From contig NZ_JAXIVS010000017.1 of the NCBI RefSeq assembly GCF_034259325.1, positions 161,277 to 225,276 on the forward strand: a stretch of 64,000 nt of DNA. The letters run 5' to 3'. Each line of letters opens with the position of its first letter. Position 1 is the stretch's first letter. Shown here piece after piece: positions 1 through 7,223 of this stretch. The notes under the pieces were generated by a model, which ran no database searches, had not been told where the DNA came from, and saw only the letters and a program-made list of their open reading frames with translations. A program made the position numbers and the translations under genes. This stretch comes from Hyalangium ruber (GTDB lineage: Bacteria; Myxococcota; Myxococcia; Myxococcales; Myxococcaceae).

Positions 1-198
1 ACTGGTACCGTGAAGTGGTTCAACGATGCGAAGGGCTTCGGTTTCATCACGCAGGACGGCGGGGGCGAGGACGTGTTCTGCCACCACACTGCGATCAACA
101 TGGACGGCTTCCGCACCCTTCAGGAGGGGCAGAAGGTCCAGTTCGAGGTGACTCGCGGCCCCAAGGGCCTTCAGGCCCAGAACGTTCGCGCTGCCTGA
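1..198 (+). CDS. Cold-shock (CspA-family) nucleic-acid-binding protein, 5' end cut by window edge
   Basis: The frame is open from base 1 and begins TGTVKWFN, so the usual MA(T/N)GTVKWFN start lies just outside the window and only one or two codons are missing. The visible part has the RNA-binding motif KGFGFI (RNP1) and DVFCHH in the RNP2 position, where the family more often has VFVHH. It ends at about the normal length of a single five-stranded OB-fold CSP. CSPs bind single-stranded RNA or DNA and melt secondary structure. A strong intrinsic terminator follows at 245-285, so the gene is probably monocistronic. The Cys in RNP2 is the only mild oddity. Which paralogue this is cannot be told from the fragment. 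Confidence 0.93.
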   Translation, partial: TGTVKWFNDAKGFGFITQDGGGEDVFCHHTAINMDGFRTLQEGQKVQFEVTRGPKGLQAQNVRAA

Positions 199-244
199 TG
201 TGAGCGTAAGCCCGAACCACTCCTCACGGACTGGTGGGTAGGCG

Positions 245-285
245 AGGCCCGGTTTCCCCTGGTGGGAGCCGGGCCTCTCTCTTTT
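245..285 (+). terminator. Intrinsic terminator of the cold-shock gene
   Basis: An 8-bp perfect stem, AGGCCCGG (245-252) with CCGGGCCT (269-276), closes a 16-nt loop. A pyrimidine-rich tract ending TTTT (282-285) follows directly. It lies 47 nt after the stop codon of the cold-shock gene. The S9 peptidase stop at 297 is just beyond, so it may also serve that gene from the other side. Confidence 0.8.
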
Positions 286-296
286 GGCGCTCCCTG

Positions 297-2504
297 CTAC
301 AGGTGCTTCTGGAAGTAGCCGAGCACCCACTCGTACTGGCGCTGGGTGACGAGCGGGTCGGGCACCATGTGCGTCAGCCCGCTGAGCGGCAGCAGGTCGT
401 GCGGCTTGCCTGCGCGGAAGAGCGCGTCGGAGAGCTTGAGGGTGTGGAAGAAGTAGACGTTGTCGTCCGCGGTGCCGTGGATGAGCAGCAGCGGGCGCAT
501 GGGCTTGCTCTCGTCCTTCGCGTAGGTGAGCAGCGAGCTCTTCTCGTAGGCCTCGGGGTGCTCCTGGGGCAGGCCCAGGTAGCGCTCGGTGTAGTGGGTG
601 TCGTAGTCGAGCCAGTCCACCACGGGCGCGCCGGAGACGGCGGCCTTGAAGAAGTCGGGGCGCTTGAGGACGGCGAGCGCGGCCATGTAGCCGCCGAAGC
701 TCCAGCCCTCGATGCCGACGCGAGCCAGGTCCACCTCGGGCACCTTCTCGGCCAGGGCCTTGAGGGCGGCGATCTGATCATCCAGCGTGGCGGTGGCGAA
801 GTCGTACTTCACCGTGCGCTCCCAGGCGGCGGTGCGCAGCGGGGTGCCGCGCCCGTCGAACTTGACGACGAGGAAGCCCTTGTCCGCCATCCACTGGTTG
901 AGCAGGTTCTCCGCCATGCTGTGGCGCACCACGGTGGTGGTGGGACCGGCGTACACCTTGATGACGACGGGCAGCTTCACCCCGGGCTTCGCGTTCCGGG
1001 GACGGAGGACGGAGGCGTGGAAGCCCTCCTTGCCGACCTGGAAGAACTGCGCGTTGGGAGCGAAGGGCGGCTCCACCGCGACGGAGGGCAGCTCGCCCAC
1101 GCGCGTGCCGTCCGAGCGCAGCACGACGAAGCGCGGCATGGTGGTGGCCGTCTGGGTGGTGGCGACGCTCAGCCCGCCCGACTTCGCGACGTGGGCGAAC
1201 TGCTCGTGCGCGGGGCCCTGCGTGCCCGTGGAGAGCTTCTCTGGCGCTCCCCCGTCCCGCACCCGCCAGAGGTAGCTCTGGGTGGGGTTCGGGTCCCCGT
1301 AGAAATAGAGGGTGCGGTCGGCGTCCACGTAGCGCGCCAGGCCGAAGAAGCCCGCGGCTGGCTTCACCCACGACTGAGCGAGGCTGCCGTCCGGCTTGCG
1401 CAGCTCTACCTCGGGGCCACCGTTGCGCTCGGTGTACCAGAGGAAGCCGCTGCCATCCTCGAGCCACCGGGGGAAGTCCTGGTCCAGGTTGAGCCAGGCG
1501 TCATCCTTCTCCGTGAGCAGCAGGCGCGTCTTGCCGGTGGCCGCGTCCACCGAGAGCAGCTGCTGCTCGGTCTGCGTGCGGTTCTGCACCAGCACCGTCA
1601 GCGGGCCGCCCTTCTTCCAGGTGACGGTGGCCACATACGGGTACTTCTTCGCGTCCCAGTCCACCCACACCGTCTTGCCGCCGGCGATGGGAATGATGCC
1701 CAAGCGCACCACGGCGTTGGCCTTGCCCGGGCGTGGGTACGGGAAGGTGTTGCCGCCCCGCTCGGGGCGCATCACGTCCACGATGGTGAGCTTCTCCACG
1801 CCGGTGGTGTCGGACTCCGTGTAGGCGAGGTGCTTGGCCTCCGGGCTCCACCAGAAGCCGGAGTAGCGCCGCATCTCCTCCTGGGCGACGAACTCGGCCA
1901 GGCCGTGGGTCTTCGCCTCCGTGCCTCCCTGGGTGACGCGCTTCTCCGTGTTGGTGGCCAGCTCGAGCCGGTACACGTCGTGCCCGCGCACGTACGCCAC
2001 CTGCTTGCCGTCCGGCGAGAAGTGCGGGTCGATGACGCCCGGGCCCGTCTTCAGCTCCAGCACCTTGCCGGTGGCGCGCTCGAAGACGTAGAGCTTGCCG
2101 GACAGGCTCACGAGGATTCGCTGGCCGTCGTCCGACAAGTCGTAGCCGGTGAAGCCCTTGGCGCTCACGCGCATGCGCTCGCGACGGGCCTGCTCCTCCA
2201 CTGTCAGCGTCTCCTCGGCGCCTCGCAGGAGGATCTCCGGAGTGAGGAGCTCCTTCGTCTCGCCCGTGGCCACGTCGAAGGCGAAGAGCGTCTGCGTGGC
2301 GGAGGTGGGCTGGGCGCGCAGGAAGAGGACGGTCTTCTCGTCCGGGGTGATGCGCGGCTTGGTGGGACGGCCGCTCATGAAGCGGCGCGTCTCGGCGAAC
2401 TGGCGAAGGAAGGTGTCCGTCTTCGGGTCGTTCATGGGCTTGGCGACGGTCTGGGCGAAAACCGGGAGGCTCGCGAGGAGGAGCGCGGCGACAAGGTAGC
2501 GCAT
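297..2504 (-). CDS. Secreted S9-family prolyl oligopeptidase / dipeptidyl-peptidase IV-like serine peptidase
   Basis: 735 aa. The chosen ATG gives a signal peptide (MRYLVAALLLASLPVFAQ), so export to the periplasm is likely. An N-terminal beta-propeller (DPP IV N-terminal region, about residues 40-480) has repeated ISPDGK-type blades such as HFSPDGKQVAYV. The C-terminal alpha/beta-hydrolase domain carries the nucleophile motif GWSFGG (Ser about 602), HGTADDN (Asp about 680) and GLTHMVPD (His about 712), so the triad looks complete. The RYSGFWWSPE stretch and an EE pair (QEEMRRY) fit DPP IV-type peptidases that trim X-Pro dipeptides. Alternative upstream GTG starts at 2543 or 2531 would only lengthen the signal n-region; a GGAG sits near 2533-2537. 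Substrate unknown. Confidence 0.93.
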   Translation of the reverse strand: MRYLVAALLLASLPVFAQTVAKPMNDPKTDTFLRQFAETRRFMSGRPTKPRITPDEKTVLFLRAQPTSATQTLFAFDVATGETKELLTPEILLRGAEETLTVEEQARRERMRVSAKGFTGYDLSDDGQRILVSLSGKLYVFERATGKVLELKTGPGVIDPHFSPDGKQVAYVRGHDVYRLELATNTEKRVTQGGTEAKTHGLAEFVAQEEMRRYSGFWWSPEAKHLAYTESDTTGVEKLTIVDVMRPERGGNTFPYPRPGKANAVVRLGIIPIAGGKTVWVDWDAKKYPYVATVTWKKGGPLTVLVQNRTQTEQQLLSVDAATGKTRLLLTEKDDAWLNLDQDFPRWLEDGSGFLWYTERNGGPEVELRKPDGSLAQSWVKPAAGFFGLARYVDADRTLYFYGDPNPTQSYLWRVRDGGAPEKLSTGTQGPAHEQFAHVAKSGGLSVATTQTATTMPRFVVLRSDGTRVGELPSVAVEPPFAPNAQFFQVGKEGFHASVLRPRNAKPGVKLPVVIKVYAGPTTTVVRHSMAENLLNQWMADKGFLVVKFDGRGTPLRTAAWERTVKYDFATATLDDQIAALKALAEKVPEVDLARVGIEGWSFGGYMAALAVLKRPDFFKAAVSGAPVVDWLDYDTHYTERYLGLPQEHPEAYEKSSLLTYAKDESKPMRPLLLIHGTADDNVYFFHTLKLSDALFRAGKPHDLLPLSGLTHMVPDPLVTQRQYEWVLGYFQKHL

Positions 2505-2620
2505 GCGATGCTGGCGCCCGGAACCGGGCACCTCTCCTTTCACGTCGGAGGGGCGCGAAGCCTACACTCCGGCTCCACGCATCGGGTGGGAAAGCACGGA
2601 CCCGGGAGGTTATTCCCCAG

Positions 2621-3391
2621 ATGGACCCAGAAGCACCGCACCACCTGCGCCTCGCCGGTGTCATCCGCCTGTCACTCGGCGGCGGGCGCGGGCCATCGGA
2701 TGCCTACGTCTTCGATCCGCATCGGCTCGCCCTGCCCTCCTGGGCGTGCGCGCTCGGCGGGTCGGGGCCGCCAGCACTGCTGGTGACACTGGATCGGCAC
2801 TTGGACATCGTGCCTCCGAGCAAGCCCGAGGCAGTGCCGGATCGAAGCGCCGGGCTGCGCGCTCTGGATGAGCACGCGCGGTGGACGCTGGACGTGCGCA
2901 ACTACGATCACATCCTCGCCGCCATGGAGGCGGGGCTGGTAGGCGACGCGTTGTTCATCGCGCGGGCGCGGCCCCGGGGCTCGTTCGCGGGGGACGTATA
3001 TAAGGATACGCGCGGCCGGGAGCACCGGCTGGTGGCGGTGTCCACGGTGGACCGGGCGGCGGAGGCGTTCCTCTCCCCTGCTCCGGGAGATGCGGTGCGC
3101 GAAGTGCTGGAGCGCGCCGAGCGCGTGTTGCTGGACGTGGACCTGGACTGCTTCACGTCTCCGAGTGACGCGGATCCGACCACGGTGCTGCCGTGGCCCC
3201 GGAGCGTGATTCGTGAGTTCCTGCTGCCCGACGGGAGCGAGCCCTTCTGGGACGCCGTGCTGGGCAAGGCCGTGGCGCTCACGCTCGCCCGGGAGCCCCA
3301 CCACTGCGGAGGGCTGCTTGCCTCGGGTGAGCTGTTCCACGACGCGGCCGAGGTGCTGTTCCGCGAGCTGCTCCACGCCGAGCCTCCCTGA
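2621..3391 (+). CDS. UPF0489 / peptide-arginase-like metalloenzyme
   Basis: 256 aa, preceded by GGGAGG at a fair distance. The protein has the features of the UPF0489 (C5orf22-like) family, which has an arginase-like fold and includes peptide arginases that turn Arg into ornithine in some RiPPs. Visible metal-site candidates are TLDRHLD (about residues 56-62), LLDVDLDCF (about 171-179, the DxDxD pattern of ureohydrolases) and EPHHCGG (about 228-234). There is no signal peptide, so it is cytosolic. No RiPP precursor, radical SAM enzyme or transporter lies nearby, so a RiPP role is not supported by context and the substrate is unknown. It converges on the Omp85 gene with an 11-nt gap. Confidence 0.72.
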   Translation: MDPEAPHHLRLAGVIRLSLGGGRGPSDAYVFDPHRLALPSWACALGGSGPPALLVTLDRHLDIVPPSKPEAVPDRSAGLRALDEHARWTLDVRNYDHILAAMEAGLVGDALFIARARPRGSFAGDVYKDTRGREHRLVAVSTVDRAAEAFLSPAPGDAVREVLERAERVLLDVDLDCFTSPSDADPTTVLPWPRSVIREFLLPDGSEPFWDAVLGKAVALTLAREPHHCGGLLASGELFHDAAEVLFRELLHAEPP

Positions 3392-3402
3392 GGTGGCGCG
3401 GC

Positions 3403-5199
3403 TCAGCGCAGGGGCGTGTCCAGGATGCTCGGACGGTACTCGGTGATCTGCCCGCCGCTGAAGGTGAAGCGCTGGCCCACGGGCGGCAGCGTGTCGTTGA
3501 GCACGTACCCGAAGTCCAACCGGAACGGGTACACGTTGAACTGTGGGAACAGGAAGCGGATGCCCACGCCCACCGAGTGGACCATCTTCGGTCGCCGGTC
3601 GAACGCCGAGCCCGCGTCGTAGAAGAGCACCCCGCCCATATGCAGCGTCTGGAAGACCACCGGCGCCGTGCGGTACTCCACGTTCACCAGCAACAGCCGC
3701 TTGCCCGAGTACGCGTCCTGCCGCGCCCCGCGGAGTCCGTTGGCGCCGCCCAGCAGCTCGATCCGATCGAACAGGTCGTCGATGTTCACGTCGAGCACGC
3801 CACGCGCCATGAAGCGCCCGCCCAGCACCTTCGGCGAGACCTGATGTATCTCCGCCGCCCAGCGGCGGTTCGTCCACTGGCTGCCCGTGCCCAGCGCTCG
3901 GCGAATTGCCCCCGCCGCTGACACCGTGGTCAGCGCATCCGCGTACAACCAGCGGTAGCGCACCGCCGCGCCCGCTTCCGCGTAGTGCGCCGCGGAGGGG
4001 AATGCTGGCGGCGCGTACCGGAGGCTCGCCACCACATAGTGGCCGATCTGGTAGTCCTCCGAGAGCGCGTAGGTGTCCACGCCGCGCATCACCTCGTAGC
4101 GGGCCTCGAAGGCCGACAACGACAGGGAGGCATAGGTGGCGTCCTCGCTGTGCGGCAGGTGGTTCTCCTTCAGCCACTCGCGCTGCGCGTCGTCCAACGG
4201 CGCCGCCGCAGGCGCGGCGTACTCTCGGTGGTACGCCTCCACCCCGCCCGTCACGTTCACCTTGTAGTACTCGCCATAGGAGCGCGTGTAGCTGGCGCCG
4301 CCGGACACCTCGCTCGTCACGTAGATGAAGGGCACGGGCTCGCCGTCCGGGTAGGGCAGTTGCCACACCTCCGTGCCCCGGAACACCCGCGTCGTCGCCG
4401 TGTTCCACGTCACCGAGGTGCTCGCGCCCCACGGCGTGGACAGCGAGTACAGCGGGCGCTGCAACACCAGCGTGCCCCGAGATCCCTCCGGCTTGCCGCT
4501 CTCGCGCCCGAGGATGAGGGAAGCCGTCTCCCCCAAGTACCAGCGGCTGCCCCCCACCCGCCGGTTGATATAGGTCTGCCCGAAGCTCAGCGTGTCCGGC
4601 CGCAGCAGGAAGTCGAGCGCCAGCCGCTGGTTGAGGCCCAGGAAGTTCGCCTCGGTGCCTTGCAGCCGCAGGTAGCGCACGAACGAGCCCACCAGCTCGA
4701 AGTCCTGGCTGAGGCGCAGCGACCAGATGTCCTTGGTGATGACCAGCAGCGCCACGCCTCCCGGCGTCTGGCCCTTCACCGGCACCACGCGCACCACCGC
4801 GAAGATGTTCAGCTTGCGCAGGTTGCGCGCCGTCTCCTCGGCCAGCGCGGGCGAGTACAGCGCCCCGGGCTCCAGCAGCACCTCTCGGCGGATGACCTCC
4901 TCGCGCGTGCGCACGTGGAACACGTTGAGGATGTTGGGGTACGGGTCGCTCTGGGCCACCACGTCCTCGGCGGCGACGAGCACCGCCTCCAACCGCTTGC
5001 CCTCCGGAGAGCGCTCCAGCTCACTGCCGTGCTGGGCGAGGCCCCAGGCCAGGAGCGACTCCTCGTACCCCGCCGCCGGAGTTGGGGCCTCCGGCTCCGG
5101 GGCCGTCGCCATCAGCGGCGCGACCAGTAGGGTGAGGAGCGCGAGCGACACACACCCATCTTGGCATGCGCGGCGCTGTTGGCTGGGAGAGATTTCCAC
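3403..5199 (-). CDS. Omp85/BamA-superfamily outer-membrane surface antigen
   Basis: 598 aa from a GTG start. An N-terminal hydrophobic stretch (VSLALLTLLVAPLMATA) acts as signal peptide; a second GTG just before it (residue 17) is an alternative start. Residues of about 95-160 look like a POTRA domain (REEVIRREVLLEPGALY, then RKLNIFAVVRVVPVKG). The rest is a long beta-barrel rich in alternating aromatic/polar strands. Near the C-terminus are GGANGLRG, VGVGIRFLFP and LDFGYV, typical of the bacterial surface antigen (D15) barrel end. Omp85 proteins insert or translocate proteins across the outer membrane. Only one POTRA is obvious, so this is not BamA itself but a shorter relative such as a TamA- or patatin-barrel-like form. 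Partner unknown. Confidence 0.85.
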   Translation of the reverse strand: MEISPSQQRRACQDGCVSLALLTLLVAPLMATAPEPEAPTPAAGYEESLLAWGLAQHGSELERSPEGKRLEAVLVAAEDVVAQSDPYPNILNVFHVRTREEVIRREVLLEPGALYSPALAEETARNLRKLNIFAVVRVVPVKGQTPGGVALLVITKDIWSLRLSQDFELVGSFVRYLRLQGTEANFLGLNQRLALDFLLRPDTLSFGQTYINRRVGGSRWYLGETASLILGRESGKPEGSRGTLVLQRPLYSLSTPWGASTSVTWNTATTRVFRGTEVWQLPYPDGEPVPFIYVTSEVSGGASYTRSYGEYYKVNVTGGVEAYHREYAAPAAAPLDDAQREWLKENHLPHSEDATYASLSLSAFEARYEVMRGVDTYALSEDYQIGHYVVASLRYAPPAFPSAAHYAEAGAAVRYRWLYADALTTVSAAGAIRRALGTGSQWTNRRWAAEIHQVSPKVLGGRFMARGVLDVNIDDLFDRIELLGGANGLRGARQDAYSGKRLLLVNVEYRTAPVVFQTLHMGGVLFYDAGSAFDRRPKMVHSVGVGIRFLFPQFNVYPFRLDFGYVLNDTLPPVGQRFTFSGGQITEYRPSILDTPLR

Positions 5200-5329
5200 G
5201 CACCTGGAGCTTCCGGTGGCCCGCCGAAGCTACCGCTGGTCAACAGTCCACCCGGATGTGGCGCACCGCGTGCTGCAGGGAGGCGGGGGCGGACAGAAGA
5301 TGCCACTGGCCTGAACCTGGAAAGACACC

Positions 5330-5719
5330 TTGGACTCCAGCACCGCGACAACGGTCCTCCTCGTAGAGGACAACGAAGACATCCGAGAGGGTCTGAGTAC
5401 CCTGCTGGAAGCCGAGAACTACGAGGTGACTCCCGTGGGCACGGCCGAAGATGGGATGGAGCGGCTGCGTGTGCGGTCGTTCCACATCATCGTCACCGAC
5501 TACATGCTCCCCGGAGAGAGCGGCAGGTGGATGGTGGAGCAGGCCCGGAGAGAAGCGTGCATCGGTAAGACGCCGGTGCTGATGATCACCGCCCACCCGC
5601 GCGTCGAACCTCCCGCGGGAGTGCATATCCTCCACAAGCCGCTGGACATCAACGAGTTCCTGCGTGCGGTGGAGAAGGTGCTCACCTCGGCCTCTCAGCG
5701 CACAGCGAGGACGGGCTGA
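5330..5719 (+). CDS. Single-domain response regulator (CheY-like receiver)
   Basis: 129 aa, consisting of a receiver domain only. The acidic pair is in LVEDNED (E13/D14), the phosphoacceptor Asp is D57 in VTDYMLPGESG, the switch Thr is in MITAH and the conserved Lys is in HKPLD. The start is TTG, supported by GGAAAG a few bases upstream; no ATG or GTG start fits the domain. There is no output domain, so it probably relays or sinks phosphate, or acts by protein contact. No histidine kinase gene lies next to it, so the partner is unknown. It converges on the cobalamin-binding-like gene with a 3-nt gap. Confidence 0.9.
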   Translation: MDSSTATTVLLVEDNEDIREGLSTLLEAENYEVTPVGTAEDGMERLRVRSFHIIVTDYMLPGESGRWMVEQARREACIGKTPVLMITAHPRVEPPAGVHILHKPLDINEFLRAVEKVLTSASQRTARTG

Positions 5720-5722
5720 GCC

Positions 5723-6586
5723 TCAAGCCGAGCGGAGATCTCCCGGGCGCGGCGAAGGGAGCTGCTCGCCACGGGCCACGGCGGCGACGATGCGCGCCAG
5801 CTGATCCACTCCGTCCGTGAGGGAAGCGGGGCCCGGCTGGAGGATGAACGTGCTCTTCACTTCGTAGAGCTGATCATCCACTACCGCTCGCACGTTCGAC
5901 CAGCCTGGGCGGGAGACGATCTTCTCCCGCTTCGCCTTGCGGCCGCACCAGCTGGCGATGACGCCCTCCGGGTCCCTGCGCGCCACTTCCTCGGGCGTGA
6001 AGATGCGGCCCTTGGCGCCCTGGTGCTCGCGCGACTCGCGGCATACGTCCTCGCCTCCCACCAGCTCGACCAGCTCGGAGCACCAGCGAATGCCGGAGAT
6101 GAGCGGCTCGTGCCACTCCTCGAAGAAGATGCGAGGGCGGCGTGGCAGCTTCTCCGCGGCCTCCGCGTGCCGCTCCAGGTTCGCCGTCAGCGTGTTCGCC
6201 AGCTTCTCGGCCTCCTCCGCCCGCCCCACCAGCGCGCCCACCACTCGCACCGTCTGGAGGATCTCCGCGATCGAGCGCTGGTTGAACAGGTACACGGGCA
6301 CCCCGCGCTTGCACAGCTCGCGGCCCAGATCCGCCTGCAGGTCCGAGAACCCCAGCACCAGATCCGGCTTCAGCTCCAGGATGCGCTCGAAGTTGGCGTC
6401 GAGGAACGAGCTGACCCGGGGCTTCTTGCGCGCCTCGGGTGGGCGCACGGTGAAGCCGGACACGCCTACCACCTGGTCCCCGGCCCCAATGCGGTAGAGC
6501 GTCTCCGTCGTCTCCTCCGTCATGCAGACGATGCGCTGGGGGTAGCGCGGCGCGGAAGCGAGCAGGCTCTCCAATCGAGCGTTCAT
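5723..6586 (-). CDS. Periplasmic-binding-protein-like cobalamin/iron-chelate binding protein (BtuF-type fold)
   Basis: 287 aa with the two-lobe fold of class III substrate-binding proteins (peripla_BP_2). The start of the domain is RIVCMTEETTETLYRIGAGDQVVG, followed by ILELKPDLVLGFSDLQADL and FEEWHEPLISGIRW. BtuF-like proteins bind vitamin B12 for an ABC importer. No signal peptide or lipobox is visible at the ATG used, and no permease or ATPase gene is adjacent, which is common for a stand-alone subfamily annotated as cobalamin-binding. It may therefore act in the cytoplasm or have lost its export signal. The function is inferred from the fold only. Confidence 0.78.
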   Translation of the reverse strand: MNARLESLLASAPRYPQRIVCMTEETTETLYRIGAGDQVVGVSGFTVRPPEARKKPRVSSFLDANFERILELKPDLVLGFSDLQADLGRELCKRGVPVYLFNQRSIAEILQTVRVVGALVGRAEEAEKLANTLTANLERHAEAAEKLPRRPRIFFEEWHEPLISGIRWCSELVELVGGEDVCRESREHQGAKGRIFTPEEVARRDPEGVIASWCGRKAKREKIVSRPGWSNVRAVVDDQLYEVKSTFILQPGPASLTDGVDQLARIVAAVARGEQLPSPRPGDLRSA

Positions 6587-6600
6587 GGGTGGGCCTTATG

Positions 6601-7212
6601 TCAGAACTTCACGCCGTCCAATTTCTCCAGGACGGCCCTGATGGCTTCCGGGGTGGTGCCACTGCGCTTCGCCAGGTCCGGAGCCGAGTACGTCACCGCC
6701 ACCTCTGTCAGTGGCCCTTCAGCGAAGCCTTCCACGACCACTGGACCGATGTCCCCGGGCCATTGGAGGGCGCTCAGCTCGCGCCACCTTCGCACCGGGT
6801 CGAAGATGGTGAAGCATGGCCAGGATGGAAACCGGAGCGTGCGGACATCGCAGCCGAGGAACGAGCACTGATCCAGATGTGCTCCTGTGAAGTCACAGTC
6901 CTCTATGCCCGCATCCTGTGACCCGTCCGTCGGGATCCCAAAGACGTTGCCCTTGATGCGACCCGTAAACCGGCAGCCTTTCAGGAAGCCCTTGTGCCAG
7001 CGGAAGTTCTTCAACTCCTGCTTCACTTCGATCGCACAGTCGATGAACCGGGCTCCCGAGATGATCATCCTCTTCGCGGGCACGCTCAAAACAAGCGTAC
7101 AGCTCCTCAGTGTCAGCTTGGGCCCGAGATAGTAGAGGCCGTCCTCATCGCCAAGTACGAGTCGCTCACGCTCGATCTCTCGGTTCTCGAAGATGATGTT
7201 GTTCAGCCACAT
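6601..7212 (-). CDS. Candidate immunity protein to the upstream Sit-like toxin, pentapeptide-repeat-like
   Basis: 203 aa, not recognised as a named family. The central part (about residues 30-130) shows irregular pentapeptide-like repeats with alternating small/aromatic residues: SGARFIDCAIEV, GFLKGCRFTGRIKG, EDCDFTGAHLDQCSFLGCDV. This suggests a right-handed beta-helix. There is no signal peptide, so it is cytosolic. The gene starts 11 nt after the stop of the toxin gene on the same strand, with GAGAGG upstream. Toxin followed by small cytosolic gene is the usual layout for polymorphic toxin/immunity pairs, including myxobacterial sitA-sitI. The immunity role is inferred from position; sequence alone does not prove it. 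Confidence 0.6.
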   Translation of the reverse strand: MWLNNIIFENREIERERLVLGDEDGLYYLGPKLTLRSCTLVLSVPAKRMIISGARFIDCAIEVKQELKNFRWHKGFLKGCRFTGRIKGNVFGIPTDGSQDAGIEDCDFTGAHLDQCSFLGCDVRTLRFPSWPCFTIFDPVRRWRELSALQWPGDIGPVVVEGFAEGPLTEVAVTYSAPDLAKRSGTTPEAIRAVLEKLDGVKF

Positions 7213-7223
7213 TCCTAGGCCTC

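Noticed and set aside
234..2786. Open frame of 850 codons on the plus strand over the S9 peptidase gene
   Set aside because: It is the antisense of a gene with a signal peptide and full catalytic triad; its own translation is Val/His/Arg/Leu-rich low-complexity sequence typical of high-GC shadow frames.
2621..3391. RiPP biosynthetic cluster around the arginase-like gene
   Set aside because: No precursor peptide, radical SAM, cyclodehydratase or transporter gene is nearby.
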